From assembly GCF_030812215.1 (NCBI RefSeq), contig NZ_JAUSSG010000001.1, forward strand, positions 496,001 through 560,000: a DNA stretch of 64,000 nt. The letters run 5' to 3'. The notes below the pieces were generated by a model that saw only the letters and a program-made list of their open reading frames with translations, made no database searches and was not told the DNA's origin. Below are positions 16,219-25,866 of this stretch, one piece after another. Position 1 is the first letter of the stretch. Every line of letters starts with the position of its first letter. Both the position numbers and the translations under genes were made by a program. This stretch comes from Variovorax boronicumulans. Its GTDB lineage: Bacteria; Pseudomonadota; Gammaproteobacteria; Burkholderiales; Burkholderiaceae_C.

Positions 16219-17730
16219 ATGAAGAAGACCTTCATGGGCGTGCGGCTGCGCAGCCTCCGCGAAGAGCGCGGCCTGAGCCAGCTCGCGCTCGCGCAGCAAC
16301 TGGGCCTGTCGCCCAGCTACCTCAACCAGATCGAGCAGAACCAGCGCCCCCTCACCGTGCCGGTGCTGCTGCGCCTGCACGCCACGCTGGGCGTCGACAT
16401 CCAGGCCTTCTCGGAAGACGAGGAAGCACGCCTCGTGGCGAGCTTGCGCGAAGCGCTGGCCGACAACCCGGGCGGCGATGCCGTCGCGCTCGCCGAGTTG
16501 CGCGAGGTCGCCACGCAGATGCCTGCGGTCGGCCGTGCACTGGTCGCTCTGCACCAGCGGCACCGCGATGCGATGGAACGCCTCGAAGCGTTGGCCGGCG
16601 AACTCGGCGACGGCCGCGGCGATCTGGCACGCATGCCGCAGGCGCGACCGATGCCTTTCGAGGAGGTGCGCGATTTCTTCTTCGCACACCAGAACCACAT
16701 CGCCCCGCTCGACAACGCCGCCGAGGCTTTCTCCGCCGAGTGGCGACTGCGCGAAGGCAACCCCGGTGACCGGCTTGCGCACCGCCTGCTCGAAGCGCAC
16801 GGCGTGCAGGTGATTCCGGCCGAGGACGACGAAGGCGGCGCCCAACGCCGCTTCGATCCGGCCACGCGTGTGCTCAGGCTCTCGCGCCACCTGGAGCCGG
16901 GCCAGCACGCATTTCAGCTCGCGACACAACTCGCCTTTTTCGAGGTCGGCGACGTCATCGACACGCTGGTTACCGATGCGCCGCTGTCGAGCGACACCGC
17001 GCGTTCGCTCGCGCGCATCGGCCTCGCAAACTACTTCGCCGCCGCGCTGCTGCTGCCCTACGGCGTGTTCCTGGAGGCAGCCGAGCAACTGCGCTACGAC
17101 ATCGACCAGCTCGCGCGCCGCTTCGGCGTCGGCTTCGAGACGATCTGCCACCGCTTGAGCTCGCTGCAGCGGCCCGAGGCGCGCGGCGTGCCCTTCTTCC
17201 TCATCCGCGTCGACCGTGCCGGCAACATCTCCAAGCGCCAGTCGGCCACGCACTTCCACTTCTCGAAGACCGGCGGCACCTGCCCACTGTGGAACGTGTA
17301 CGAGGCGTTCGCGCAACCGGGCCGCGTGCTGACGCAACTCGCGCGCATGCCCGACGGCCGCGCCTACCTCTGGATCGCGCGCACCGTGTCGCACGGCTTT
17401 CGCGGCTACGGTTCGCCCAACAAGACCTTCTCGATCGGCCTGGGCTGCGACATCAGCCACGCCACGCGGCTCGTCTACTCCAAGGGCATGGACCTGCGCG
17501 ACCCCGAGGTGCCGACACCCATCGGCGCGGGCTGCAAGGTGTGCGAGCGCGAGGCCTGCCCGCAGCGCGCCTTTCCGTTTGTCGGCCGGCCGCTCGATGT
17601 GGACGAGAACCAGAGCCGCTTCATGCCCTACGCCGCGGCGCCCGACAAATACGGCGCCGCGCGCGCGGTGCTCAAGAGCGGGGCCAGCCGCGCACCAGCG
17701 TCCGGATCGCCACGGCGCCGCTCCCCTTGA
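16219..17730 (+). CDS. ScfR/RamB-type XRE regulator with IrrE-like domain
   Basis: This 503-residue protein has an N-terminal XRE helix-turn-helix (residues 5-62: LRSLREERGLSQLALAQQLGLSPSYLNQIE). A central ImmA/IrrE-like (DUF955) region contains LANYFAAALLLPY, and a C-terminal DUF2083-type domain has RLSSLQRP and a Cys cluster (GCKVCEREACPQR). This architecture is that of short-chain-fatty-acid regulators such as ScfR, RamB and MccR, which control glyoxylate, propionate or acetate genes through acyl-CoA binding. The zinc HExxH motif is not intact. The adjacent TTGCGAA motifs suggest self-control. Its 3' end overlaps the convergent exported protein by 59 bases. Confidence 0.88.
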   Translation: MKKTFMGVRLRSLREERGLSQLALAQQLGLSPSYLNQIEQNQRPLTVPVLLRLHATLGVDIQAFSEDEEARLVASLREALADNPGGDAVALAELREVATQMPAVGRALVALHQRHRDAMERLEALAGELGDGRGDLARMPQARPMPFEEVRDFFFAHQNHIAPLDNAAEAFSAEWRLREGNPGDRLAHRLLEAHGVQVIPAEDDEGGAQRRFDPATRVLRLSRHLEPGQHAFQLATQLAFFEVGDVIDTLVTDAPLSSDTARSLARIGLANYFAAALLLPYGVFLEAAEQLRYDIDQLARRFGVGFETICHRLSSLQRPEARGVPFFLIRVDRAGNISKRQSATHFHFSKTGGTCPLWNVYEAFAQPGRVLTQLARMPDGRAYLWIARTVSHGFRGYGSPNKTFSIGLGCDISHATRLVYSKGMDLRDPEVPTPIGAGCKVCEREACPQRAFPFVGRPLDVDENQSRFMPYAAAPDKYGAARAVLKSGASRAPASGSPRRRSP

Positions 17731-18523
17731 CCTCGGCGCGATAGGCGCCCACCAGCGCCTCTCGCTCGGCCGCCGCCTGCGGGTCATTGCGCCAGGCGAG
17801 CAAGGCCGCCACATCCGCATCGGGCAATGCCGCGAGCAGCGCCTGCGTGACCTGCTTCTCGAACTCCCGAGCCACCGTCAACAGGTTGCGCGGACGCGGC
17901 GAGGTGATGCCGCGCGACCACAGCGTGTCGACCGCCATGTCGAGCGTGCGATCAGGCAACGAGGTGAACTGGCCGGCATTGCCGCGGGCCAGCTGCTTGA
18001 CGACGGAACTCAGCAAGAGCTGGCTGGAGAAATCGACTTCGCGCGTGTCGGCCACCGCCATGCGCTCGAGCAATTCGGTTCGCGCCGGATCGGCCGGCTT
18101 CGCGCGCTCGCGGTTGAAGAACTCGACCTTGGCTGCATCGTCCATCGCGGCGTAGTCGGCGCGCAGCTTGGCGAGACGCGCCACCGCCTCCAGCACCTGC
18201 GCGCTCGGTGCGGCGCCACCCTTTCCGGCAGTGGCCACCTCCTGCTGGATCGCAGCCACGGAAGCCTTGACGTCGAATGATCGCGATGCGGCCGTATCCA
18301 GCGCCGCGAGCGCTTTGTCGGCGATGGCCTGGTCCGGCGGATCCAGCAGTTGCCGCGCATCGCGCGACACGGCGCCGGGCGCATAAGCGGCCTGGTAGCG
18401 TGCCTGCACACCTTCGAACTGCATCAGGGCCTGGGCGCGGTCCTGCGCCCAGGCCACGGCTGGCGCGAGCAGCAACGCAAGGACGAAGGTAAAACGTTTG
18501 GCGGCGAGAGAGGAGACGGTCAT
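17672..18523 (-). CDS. Exported protein of unknown function
   Basis: This 283-residue protein has a Sec signal ([18 protein letters not shown]). The mature part is mostly alpha-helical by composition, with Ala/Leu-rich amphipathic stretches and no Cys, and I recognise no catalytic motif. It is 36 bases downstream of metE on the same strand and may be cotranscribed, although no link to methionine synthesis is evident. The ATG at 18523 was preferred to the in-frame start at 18547 because it places the signal peptide at the N terminus. The gene's 3' end overlaps the convergent ScfR-like gene. Confidence 0.7.
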   Translation of the reverse strand: MTVSSLAAKRFTFVLALLLAPAVAWAQDRAQALMQFEGVQARYQAAYAPGAVSRDARQLLDPPDQAIADKALAALDTAASRSFDVKASVAAIQQEVATAGKGGAAPSAQVLEAVARLAKLRADYAAMDDAAKVEFFNRERAKPADPARTELLERMAVADTREVDFSSQLLLSSVVKQLARGNAGQFTSLPDRTLDMAVDTLWSRGITSPRPRNLLTVAREFEKQVTQALLAALPDADVAALLAWRNDPQAAAEREALVGAYRAEVKGSGAVAIRTLVRGWPRS

Positions 18524-18559
18524 GGCGCCATTATTGGCGCGCGTCACGACCGCCCTGCT

Positions 18560-20905
18560 TCAAGCCGCCGCCAGTTCCTTGCGCAGCAGCTTCGCGGCAG
18601 TGACCATGTTCGACAGCGCCGCCTCGGTTTCCCGCCAGCTACGGGTCTTCAAGCCGCAGTCGGGGTTGATCCAGAGGTTCTCGTGCGGCACCACGACCGC
18701 GGCCTTGCGCATCAGCCGCACGATCTCGTCCACCGAGGGCACGCGCGGCGAGTGGATGTCGTACACGCCCGGGCCGATCTCGTTCGGATAGCGGAAGCCG
18801 CCCGAGTTGTTCTCGCCACCGAAACCGCGCAGCAGTTCCATGTCCGAGCGGCTGGTCTCGATGGTGATCACGTCGGCGTCCATTGCCGCGATCTCCGGCA
18901 GGATGTCGTTGAACTCCGAATAGCACATGTGCGTGTGGATCTGCGTCTCGTCGCGCACGCCCGAGGCGCTGATGCGGAAGGCGCGCGTGGCCGACTTCAG
19001 GTACGCGGGCCAGCCCGCGCGGCGCAGCGGCAGGCCTTCGCGGATCGCGGGTTCGTCGATCTGGATGATGCCGATGCCCGCGCCTTCGAGGTCCACCACC
19101 TCGTCGCGGATCGCCCAGGCGATCTGTTCGCAGGTGGTGGCGCGCGGCTGGTCGTCGCGCACGAAGGACCACTGCAGGATCGTGACCGGGCCGGTCAGCA
19201 TGCCCTTCATCGGCAGCTTGGTGAGGCTCTGCGCGTAGGCGGTCCATTCGACCGTCATCGCCGCCGGGCGCGCGACGTCGCCGAAGATCACCGGCGGCTT
19301 CACGCAGCGCGAGCCATACGACTGCACCCAGCCGTTGGCGGTGAAGGCGAAGCCGTCGAGCTGTTCGCCGAAGTACTCGACCATGTCGTTGCGCTCGGCC
19401 TCGCCGTGCACCAGCACGTCGATACCCAGCTCTTCTTGCTTGCGCACGGCCAGTGCGATCTCGGCGCGCATCTTCTCGCGGTAGCCGGCTGCATCGAGCT
19501 CGCCGCGCTTGAAGGCGGCGCGCGCGGCGCGGATGTCGGCGGTCTGCGGGAACGAACCGATGGTGGTGGTCGGCAGCGCGGGCAATGCGAAGCGAGCGCG
19601 TTGCACCGACTGACGCTGCGGGAAGACCGAAGTGCGGGCGTCGTCGCCGGCCACGCTGCGCGCAAGGCGCAGCGCCACGTCGGCACGGTGCACGCGCGGG
19701 CTGGCGCGGCGAGCGGAGACAGCAGCACGGGCAGTCTCGAGCTCGCTCACCACGGACGCTTCACCACCATCGAGCACTGCACGCAGCACGCGCAGCTCAT
19801 CGAGCTTTTCAACGGCGAACGCAAGCCACGACTTGAGCTCGGCATCGAGCTTCGTCTCGGCCGCGAGGCTGAACGGCACATGCAGCAGCGAGCACGACGG
19901 CGCGATCCACAGCTCGCCGCGGTTCTTGTCGACCACCGGGCGCAGCGTGGCGAGCGCGGCATCGGCGTCGGTCCGCCAGATGTTGCGGCCATCGACGATG
20001 CCCACCGACAGCACCTTGTGCGCCGGGAGCCAATCGGCCACGCCGGTCAATTCCTGCGGCGAACGCACCGCGTCCACATGCAGGCCGGCAACCGGAAGCT
20101 GGCAGGCCAGGCGCAGGTTGTCGGAGAGCGGCGAGAAATACGTCGCCAGCAACAGCTTGGGCGCGCTGCGTGCGAGCTGCCAGTAGACGCGCTCGAACGC
20201 ATTGCGCCAGGCATCGGGCAGGTCCAGGCCGAGGATGGGCTCGTCGACCTGCACCCACTCCACGCCCTGCTGCTTCAGGCGCGTGAGCACCTGCTCGTAC
20301 ACGGGCAGCAGCGAATCGAGCAGCGAGAAGCGGTCGAAGCCCGCTGCTTTCTCCTTGCCCAGGTACAGGAAGCTCAGCGGCCCGAGCAGCACGGCCTTGA
20401 CCGCATGCCCGGCCTGCTGCGCCTGTGCCACCTCGTCGAAGAGCCGCGTGGAGGCCAGCTTGAACTGCGTGGCCGCATTGAACTCGGGCACGAGATAGTG
20501 GTAGTTGGTGTCGAACCACTTGGTCATCTCCAGTGCGAAGGTGCCTTCGCTGCCGTGGCTGCAGCTCCCGTCGTGCGCGTGCCCCACCTCATCCTCCACG
20601 CCGCGTGCCATCTTGAAGTAGCGCGACAGTTCGGGCTCGTCGCCGAAGAAGTTGAAGCGCGCCGGCTCGCAGCCGAGCAGCTGGATGTGGTTGGCCACGT
20701 GGTCGTAGTAGGCGAAGTCGCCCACGGTCACGAAATCGAGCCCCGCATCGCGCTGCGCCTGCCAGTGACGGCCACGCAATTCCTCGCCGACAGCCTCGAG
20801 CGCGGTGCGGTCGATCTCGCCCCGCCAGTGCTTTTCGAGTGCGAACTTCAGTTCACGGTTGGCGCCCATGCGCGGAAAGCCGAGGGTGTGGGTACGGGTG
20901 GTCAT
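18560..20905 (-). CDS. metE: Cobalamin-independent methionine synthase
   Basis: This 781-residue enzyme transfers the methyl group of 5-methyltetrahydropteroyltri-L-glutamate to homocysteine, the last step of methionine synthesis. The N-terminal half begins [20 protein letters not shown]. The C-terminal catalytic half carries [28 protein letters not shown] with the zinc ligands His and Glu, [10 protein letters not shown] (zinc Cys) and a distal zinc Cys in NPDCGLKTR. It is slightly longer than E. coli MetE (753). It is divergent from metR, whose product normally activates it with homocysteine as coinducer. The ATG at 20905 gives the expected [12 protein letters not shown] start. Confidence 0.97.
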   Translation of the reverse strand: MTTRTHTLGFPRMGANRELKFALEKHWRGEIDRTALEAVGEELRGRHWQAQRDAGLDFVTVGDFAYYDHVANHIQLLGCEPARFNFFGDEPELSRYFKMARGVEDEVGHAHDGSCSHGSEGTFALEMTKWFDTNYHYLVPEFNAATQFKLASTRLFDEVAQAQQAGHAVKAVLLGPLSFLYLGKEKAAGFDRFSLLDSLLPVYEQVLTRLKQQGVEWVQVDEPILGLDLPDAWRNAFERVYWQLARSAPKLLLATYFSPLSDNLRLACQLPVAGLHVDAVRSPQELTGVADWLPAHKVLSVGIVDGRNIWRTDADAALATLRPVVDKNRGELWIAPSCSLLHVPFSLAAETKLDAELKSWLAFAVEKLDELRVLRAVLDGGEASVVSELETARAAVSARRASPRVHRADVALRLARSVAGDDARTSVFPQRQSVQRARFALPALPTTTIGSFPQTADIRAARAAFKRGELDAAGYREKMRAEIALAVRKQEELGIDVLVHGEAERNDMVEYFGEQLDGFAFTANGWVQSYGSRCVKPPVIFGDVARPAAMTVEWTAYAQSLTKLPMKGMLTGPVTILQWSFVRDDQPRATTCEQIAWAIRDEVVDLEGAGIGIIQIDEPAIREGLPLRRAGWPAYLKSATRAFRISASGVRDETQIHTHMCYSEFNDILPEIAAMDADVITIETSRSDMELLRGFGGENNSGGFRYPNEIGPGVYDIHSPRVPSVDEIVRLMRKAAVVVPHENLWINPDCGLKTRSWRETEAALSNMVTAAKLLRKELAAA

Positions 20906-20994
20906 TGCAGGTATTCGGTCGCTTGAATCTTGGGAATCCGCAATGGTCGGCGTTTGGGGTCTATGATTCAAACGAAACGTTTTGCCCATTCACT

Positions 20995-21007
20995 TGAATC
21001 TCATTCA
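20995..21007. promoter_or_regulatory. MetR box
   Basis: TGAA-TCTCA-TTCA matches the MetR consensus TGAA-N5-TTCA exactly. It overlaps the first base of the metR start codon in the 101-base metE-metR intergenic region. A second, degenerate TGAATCTTGGGAA lies at about 20924-20936. This is consistent with MetR repression of itself and activation of metE. Confidence 0.8.
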
Positions 21008-21933
21008 TGTTGCAGTCGATCCTCGAGATACGCCACCTGCGCACGCTCATCGCGCTGCGCGACACCGGCAGCCTGGTGCGCGCGGCGCAGCTCCTCAACC
21101 TCACGCAGTCGGCGCTGTCGCACCAGATCAAGCTGCTCGAAGAGCGCTACGGCGCGCAGCTCTTCGAGCGCAAGTCGGTGCCACCGCAGTTCAGCACCAC
21201 GGGCCTTCGGCTGCTGCAGTTGGCAGACACCGCATTGCCCCTGATCGAAGAAGCAGAGCGCGATGTGGCGCGGCTCGCGCTCGGGCGCAGCGGGCAGTTG
21301 CGCATCGTGGTCGAGTGCCACACCTGTTTCGACTGGCTGATGCCCGCGATGGACGCCTTCCGCCAGCGCTGGCCCGAGATCGAGCTGGACATCGTCTCGG
21401 GCTTCCACCCTGACCCGATTGCGCTGGTCATGCAGAACCGCGCCGAGGTGGCCATCGTCTCCGAGGAAGATCCCGATGAGACGGTCGACTACCACGCGCT
21501 CTTCCGCTTCGAGATCGTCGCACTGCTCGCCAACGACCATGCGCTCACCGCCAAGGCACATCTCACGGCCAGGCACTTCGCCGACCAGACGCTCATCACC
21601 TACCCCGTGCCCGACGAGATGCTCGACATCGTGCGGCAGGTGCTCGCACCCGCCGGCGTGGAGCCCGCGCACCGGCGAACCACCGAGCTCACGGTGGCGA
21701 TGCTGCAGTTGGTGGCAAGCGGGCGCGGCGTGGCGACCCTGCCGTTGTGGGCGGTGCAGAACTACCTGGACCGCGGCTACGTCACCGCGCGCCGCGTGGG
21801 CAGCAAGGGCCTGACGGGGCGGCTCTACATGGCGTGCACGCAGTCGACCTCCGACCAGCCTTGGCTCGCCGACTTCGTGCGCATCACGCGCGAGAGCTGC
21901 TTCAAGAGCCTGCCCGGGATCGAGTTGCTCTAG
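21007..21933 (+). CDS. metR: LysR-family regulator MetR
   Basis: This 308-residue LysR regulator has an N-terminal winged HTH (residues 6-65: IRHLRTLIALRDTGSLVRAAQLLNLTQSALSHQI) and a periplasmic-binding-protein-like effector domain. VVECHTCFDWLMPAMDAFRQRWP is a MetR-specific segment, with the Cys-containing motif seen in homocysteine-responsive members. Divergence from metE and a consensus MetR box at its start support the name. The 3' end overlaps the convergent LysR gene (21902-22849) by 32 bases. Confidence 0.95.
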   Translation: MLQSILEIRHLRTLIALRDTGSLVRAAQLLNLTQSALSHQIKLLEERYGAQLFERKSVPPQFSTTGLRLLQLADTALPLIEEAERDVARLALGRSGQLRIVVECHTCFDWLMPAMDAFRQRWPEIELDIVSGFHPDPIALVMQNRAEVAIVSEEDPDETVDYHALFRFEIVALLANDHALTAKAHLTARHFADQTLITYPVPDEMLDIVRQVLAPAGVEPAHRRTTELTVAMLQLVASGRGVATLPLWAVQNYLDRGYVTARRVGSKGLTGRLYMACTQSTSDQPWLADFVRITRESCFKSLPGIELL

Positions 21934-22849
21934 CGGGCGCCTTCTTGCGCGGGCGAGCAGATTTCCTGCTCGCCTCGCCCGAGATCCATTCGCGAAAGGC
22001 CGCGACCTTCGGACGGTCGTGGCTGTGCTCCGGGTACACGAGGTAGTAGGCAAAGTCTTCGAGCCAGCTCACCTCCGAGAGCTGCACGAGCCGGCCTTGC
22101 GCGAGATCGTCGGCGACCACCGCGGCGGGCAACAAGGCCGCGCCCTGCCCCGTCAAGACGGCCTTCAGCAGCAAGCCCGAATCGTCGAACGACGCACCAC
22201 GCGCCGGGCCCGCGCCCCCGATGCCCTGCGCCTCGAACCACAGCGCCCATGCCTTGCGCTCGGCATCGTTCAGGCGCGGCCAGCGCACGAGATCGGCCGG
22301 CGCTTCCGGCATGCCGAGGCGCTTGACCAACGCGGGCGCAGCGACCGGAACGATCTCCACCGTCAGCACGCGCTGGCTGCTCAAGCCCGGGTAGCGCCCC
22401 AGCCCGTGACGGATCGCGACATCCACGCCGTCGCGCGAGAAGTCGGCCAGCGCGCTGCTGCTCACCACCTGCAGGTCGATCTCCGGATGCGCATCCTGGA
22501 AGCCCTTGAGCCGCGGCACCAGCCATGCGGAAGCGAAGAACGGCGTGGCGCTGACGGTGAGGATGCCCGTGTCCTCCGGCACTGCGACACGGCGCGTGGC
22601 ATCGCTGATCTGACGGAAGGCGTTGCGCACCGGCGGCTGGTAGGCCTGGCCGGCGTCGGTGAGGAAGATGCCGCGGTTCACGCGGCGAAAGAGCGGAACG
22701 CCCAGGTGCACCTCCAGCGTCTTGATGAGCTGGCTTACCGCGCCGGGCGTCACGCAGAGCTCGTCCGCCGCGTTCTTGACCGAGAGATGGCGGGCCGTGG
22801 CCTCGAAGGCACGCAGCGCGTTGAGGGGTGGGAGTTGGTGCTCTGTCAT
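21902..22849 (-). CDS. LysR-family regulator, GcvA-like
   Basis: This 315-residue LysR regulator has the GcvA-type start LPPLNALRAFEATARHLSVKNAADELCVTPGAVSQLIKTLE and an effector domain beginning ILTVSATPFFASAWLVPRL. A basic tail (KSARPRKKAPARATRSRAG) ends the protein and may aid DNA binding. It is divergent from an amidase-MFS gene pair, with an inverted repeat in the gap, so it probably controls uptake and hydrolysis of an amide. The name gcvA is not justified, since no glycine-cleavage genes are near. Confidence 0.9.
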   Translation of the reverse strand: MTEHQLPPLNALRAFEATARHLSVKNAADELCVTPGAVSQLIKTLEVHLGVPLFRRVNRGIFLTDAGQAYQPPVRNAFRQISDATRRVAVPEDTGILTVSATPFFASAWLVPRLKGFQDAHPEIDLQVVSSSALADFSRDGVDVAIRHGLGRYPGLSSQRVLTVEIVPVAAPALVKRLGMPEAPADLVRWPRLNDAERKAWALWFEAQGIGGAGPARGASFDDSGLLLKAVLTGQGAALLPAAVVADDLAQGRLVQLSEVSWLEDFAYYLVYPEHSHDRPKVAAFREWISGEASRKSARPRKKAPARATRSRAGS

Positions 22850-22863
22850 TTAGTTAATCTGAT

Positions 22864-22876
22864 CTGAAACCTTCAG
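22864..22876. promoter_or_regulatory. Inverted repeat, candidate LysR operator
   Basis: CTGAA-ACC-TTCAG lies 15 bases before the LysR gene start and about 70-85 bases before the amidase start. Position and symmetry fit a LysR recognition site shared by divergent genes. It is short, so chance cannot be excluded. Confidence 0.4.
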
Positions 22877-22946
22877 AAAATCTGGTTTGCGAGGTAGCGC
22901 AACAGAGAGGAATATTGGCACAACAAAGCTGAAACGAGAAACCACC

Positions 22947-24389
22947 TTGTTGTACCCAATCGACTCCATTGACCTTAGATATTCTGATCACACGAGCGAT
23001 GCCCTCCACTACCTGGAACTCACGGAATTGGCGGCACGCATCCGCACGCGCCAGGTCTCCCCGGTCGAGGTGCTCCGCGCCCAGCTCGACCGCATCGCCA
23101 CGCTGGACCACACGCTCCACAGCTACGCGCTGGTGATGGCCGATGCCGCGATGGCGCAGGCCGAAACGGCACAGGCGGAGATCGCCGCGGGCCGGTACCG
23201 CGGCCCACTGCACGGCGTGCCCATCGCAGTGAAGGACCTGTGCTTCACCGCGGGCTTCGCCACCGCGGGCGGCATGGCGATCCACAAACACCACATTCCC
23301 GCCGAAGATGCGACCGTGGTGCGCCGCCTGAAGGAAGCCGGCGCAGTGCTGCTCGGCAAGCTGCAACTCACCGAGGGCGCGTACTCCGACCACCACCCAT
23401 CCATCACGCCGCCGTGCAATCCTTGGCATGCGGACCATTGGCCCGGCATGTCGTCCAGCGGCTCGGGCGTGGCGACGGCGGCGGGCCTTTGCTACGGCGC
23501 ACTGGGCTCCGACACGGGCGGATCGATCCGCTTTCCCTGCGCGGCCAACGGCCTCACAGGAATCAAGCCGAGCTGGGGCCGTGTGAGCCGGCATGGCGTG
23601 TTCGAACTCGCGGCCTCGCTGGACCACATCGGGCCGATGGCGCGCAGCGCGGTCGATGCCGGTGTGCTGCTCGGTGTGATCGCGGGCAGCGACGAGAACG
23701 ATCCGACCGCAGCGCTCGACCCGGTGCCCGACTACCTCGCGACGGCGGATCGCGGCGTGCGGGGCCTCCGCATCGGCATCGATGCGGCGTGGAACAGCAA
23801 CGGTGTGGACGCCGCGACGCAGGCCATGCTGAAAGACGCCGCCGAGACCTTGCGCGCACTCGGCGCCCGCCTCGTCGACCTGCACTTTCCCGACGTGACG
23901 CAGGCGGTGGCGGACTGGTTTCCGCTCTGCGCGGCAGAAGCGGCCGTGGCCCACGAAGCAACATACCCATCACGCAAGACCGCGTACGGCCCCGTGCTCG
24001 CCTCGGTCATCGAGGCCGGCCTGTCGGTGAGCGGAACGGAGCTCCAGAAAATCCGCCTGCGCCGCATGGCCTTGCGCGGCCGCATCTCGGCCTTGTTCGC
24101 CGGCATCGACCTGTTGCTGATCCCCGTTCACCCCTTCGCATCGCCCACCGTCGCGGCGATGCGAACCCTGGGCGAAACGCCGGCACTGGTGTCCGCACTG
24201 CTGCGCCACACCGCGCCCTTCGACATGACCGGCCACCCCACGATCACGCTGCCCGGCGGGTTCACCGACGCCGGCATGCCGCTCGCATTCCAACTCGTCG
24301 CCGCGCACATGAACGAGCCCACGCTGGTCAGCGCCGGTGCCGCATTCCAGAGCGTGACCACGTGGCACCACCGCCATCCGCTGGACTGA
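22947..24389 (+). CDS. Amidase-signature-family amidohydrolase
   Basis: This protein of about 480 residues has the Ser-cisSer-Lys triad: Lys in GVPIAVKDLCFTAG, the cis-Ser in GMSSSGSGVA and the nucleophile Ser in GSDTGGSIRFPCAANG. The family hydrolyses amides, and in GatA releases ammonia from glutamine, but here there are no gatBC genes. The partner is an MFS carrier 9 bases downstream, pointing to catabolism of an imported amide. No in-frame ATG precedes the conserved LHYLELTELAARI region, so a TTG start is needed. I chose 22947, though 22950 or 22887 is equally open. Confidence 0.85.
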   Translation: MLYPIDSIDLRYSDHTSDALHYLELTELAARIRTRQVSPVEVLRAQLDRIATLDHTLHSYALVMADAAMAQAETAQAEIAAGRYRGPLHGVPIAVKDLCFTAGFATAGGMAIHKHHIPAEDATVVRRLKEAGAVLLGKLQLTEGAYSDHHPSITPPCNPWHADHWPGMSSSGSGVATAAGLCYGALGSDTGGSIRFPCAANGLTGIKPSWGRVSRHGVFELAASLDHIGPMARSAVDAGVLLGVIAGSDENDPTAALDPVPDYLATADRGVRGLRIGIDAAWNSNGVDAATQAMLKDAAETLRALGARLVDLHFPDVTQAVADWFPLCAAEAAVAHEATYPSRKTAYGPVLASVIEAGLSVSGTELQKIRLRRMALRGRISALFAGIDLLLIPVHPFASPTVAAMRTLGETPALVSALLRHTAPFDMTGHPTITLPGGFTDAGMPLAFQLVAAHMNEPTLVSAGAAFQSVTTWHHRHPLD

Positions 24390-24398
24390 AGAAAAAAC

Positions 24399-25739
24399 AT
24401 GGAGATCTCTCCCTTGACCCCCTCATCCACATCGCCGCGCACACGCCTCTTCCGCGGCTGGCTCGTGGTTGCAGGCGCCTTCGCCGTGACGCTCGTGGGC
24501 TTCGGCAGCGCCTACACCTTCAGCGCCTTTCTCGAATCGCTGCAGCGCGACTTCGGCGCCTCGCGCGGCTCGGTGTCGCTGGTGTTCTCGCTTGCGGGCT
24601 TTCTCTACTTCGGGCTGGGCGTCATCAGCGGTCCGCTGGCGGACCGATGGGGTTCGCGGCGGCTCGCGGTCGCAGGCATGGTGCTGGTCGGGCTGGGCCT
24701 CGCCCTCGCGGGCCAGGCGCAGAGCCTGACGCAGATCTACCTTGCGTACGGGCTCGGCGTGGGCCTGGGCGTCGGCGCGTCGTACGTGCCAGTGCTCGGC
24801 GCGGTGCAGCGCTGGTTCGTCAAGCGGCGCGGGTTCGCCTCGGGGCTCGCGGTCAGCGGTATCGGCGTGGGCACGTTGGTGATGCCGCCACTGGCGTCGT
24901 TCCTCATCGAAGGCATCGGATGGCGCCATGCCTACCTGGCACTCGGCGCGTTCGCCGTGGTGGTGGGCGTAGGCATGGCGCTCCTGATCGAGAACGACCC
25001 GCGCGACCGCGGACTCGGGCCCGACGGCGATTCGCCGCAGCCGCAGGCGCCATCGACCCAGCCGGCAGGCGCGACGGTGCGGGAGGCCATCACGTCGCGG
25101 CGCTTCGCCGGCCTCTTCGCGGCTTGCCTCATCAGCTCGTTCGGCCTGTTCGTGCCCTTCGTCCACCTCGTGCCGTACGCACTCGACCATGGCGTGCCGT
25201 CGGCCTCCGCGGTGCTGCTGCTGGGTGCCATCGGCGTGGGCAGCACGGCGGGCCGATTCTTTCTCGGCGGGCTGGCCGACCGCATCGGCCGCCAGCTCGC
25301 ACTGCCGCTGATGTCGTTGGGCATGGCGCTCTCGCTGGTGGTGTGGGCGGTGTCCGGCGGGTTCTGGGGGCTGGCCGTGTTCGCGTTCGCCTACGGCGTG
25401 TTCTACGGCGGTTTCGTCGCGCTGCTGCCGGCGCTGGTGATGGACTGCTTCGGCGGGCGCAACATCGGCGCGATCATCGGCGTGCTCTACACCAGCGTGG
25501 CCGTGGGCACCCTGGTGGGGCCGAGCGCGGCAGGCTTTGCCTTCGACATCAGCCGCAGCTACCTGCTGCCGATCATGGCCAGCATCGGCGCGAACCTCGT
25601 CGCGGCCGGCATCCTGCTGGCAATGGCCCGGCGCGATGCTTCGGTGAAACCGGCCGCGGCCGGCGCAGCGCGGGGTACAGTCGGGAATGAACCCACAACC
25701 GCCCGCCGCCCCTGGCCCCGCTCCCGCGGCCGCCCCTGA
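24399..25739 (+). CDS. Major facilitator superfamily transporter (MCT/OxlT-like)
   Basis: This 446-residue protein has 12 predicted membrane segments. The N-terminal half shows GWLVVAGAFAVTLVGFGSAYTF, typical of the monocarboxylate/oxalate-formate branch, and the MFS loop motif GPLADRWGSRR between helices 2 and 3. The second half repeats it as GGLADRIGRQL. The central loop (about residues 200-225) is Pro/Gln-rich. It follows the amidase by 9 bases and probably imports its amide or exports the acid product. The C-terminal 50 residues overlap the start of a small downstream gene. Confidence 0.9.
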   Translation: MEISPLTPSSTSPRTRLFRGWLVVAGAFAVTLVGFGSAYTFSAFLESLQRDFGASRGSVSLVFSLAGFLYFGLGVISGPLADRWGSRRLAVAGMVLVGLGLALAGQAQSLTQIYLAYGLGVGLGVGASYVPVLGAVQRWFVKRRGFASGLAVSGIGVGTLVMPPLASFLIEGIGWRHAYLALGAFAVVVGVGMALLIENDPRDRGLGPDGDSPQPQAPSTQPAGATVREAITSRRFAGLFAACLISSFGLFVPFVHLVPYALDHGVPSASAVLLLGAIGVGSTAGRFFLGGLADRIGRQLALPLMSLGMALSLVVWAVSGGFWGLAVFAFAYGVFYGGFVALLPALVMDCFGGRNIGAIIGVLYTSVAVGTLVGPSAAGFAFDISRSYLLPIMASIGANLVAAGILLAMARRDASVKPAAAGAARGTVGNEPTTARRPWPRSRGRP

Positions 25740-25845
25740 AGTCGTGACCGAAGCCCAGGCGTTCATGCGCGCCTGGATGGTCTTTGCCGTGCTGGTTGCA
25801 GTGGTGCTCGGCGTGCTGTGGGCCGTGAAGGCCCATTTCGGCTGA
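25687..25845 (+). CDS. Small single-span membrane protein, 52 residues
   Basis: An ATG-initiated frame overlaps the last 53 bases of the MFS gene. The peptide is Pro/Ala-rich at first (MNPQPPAAPGPAPAAAPEVV), then FMRAWMVFAVLVAVVLGVLWAVKAHFG, one membrane helix near the C terminus. GGGAA precedes the ATG at short distance. It could be a regulatory microprotein of the carrier or a chance frame; the clean helix and proper stop favour a gene. No homologue is recognised. Confidence 0.5.
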   Translation: MNPQPPAAPGPAPAAAPEVVTEAQAFMRAWMVFAVLVAVVLGVLWAVKAHFG

Positions 25846-25866
25846 CCGCCGGAAAACAGGCAGCCT

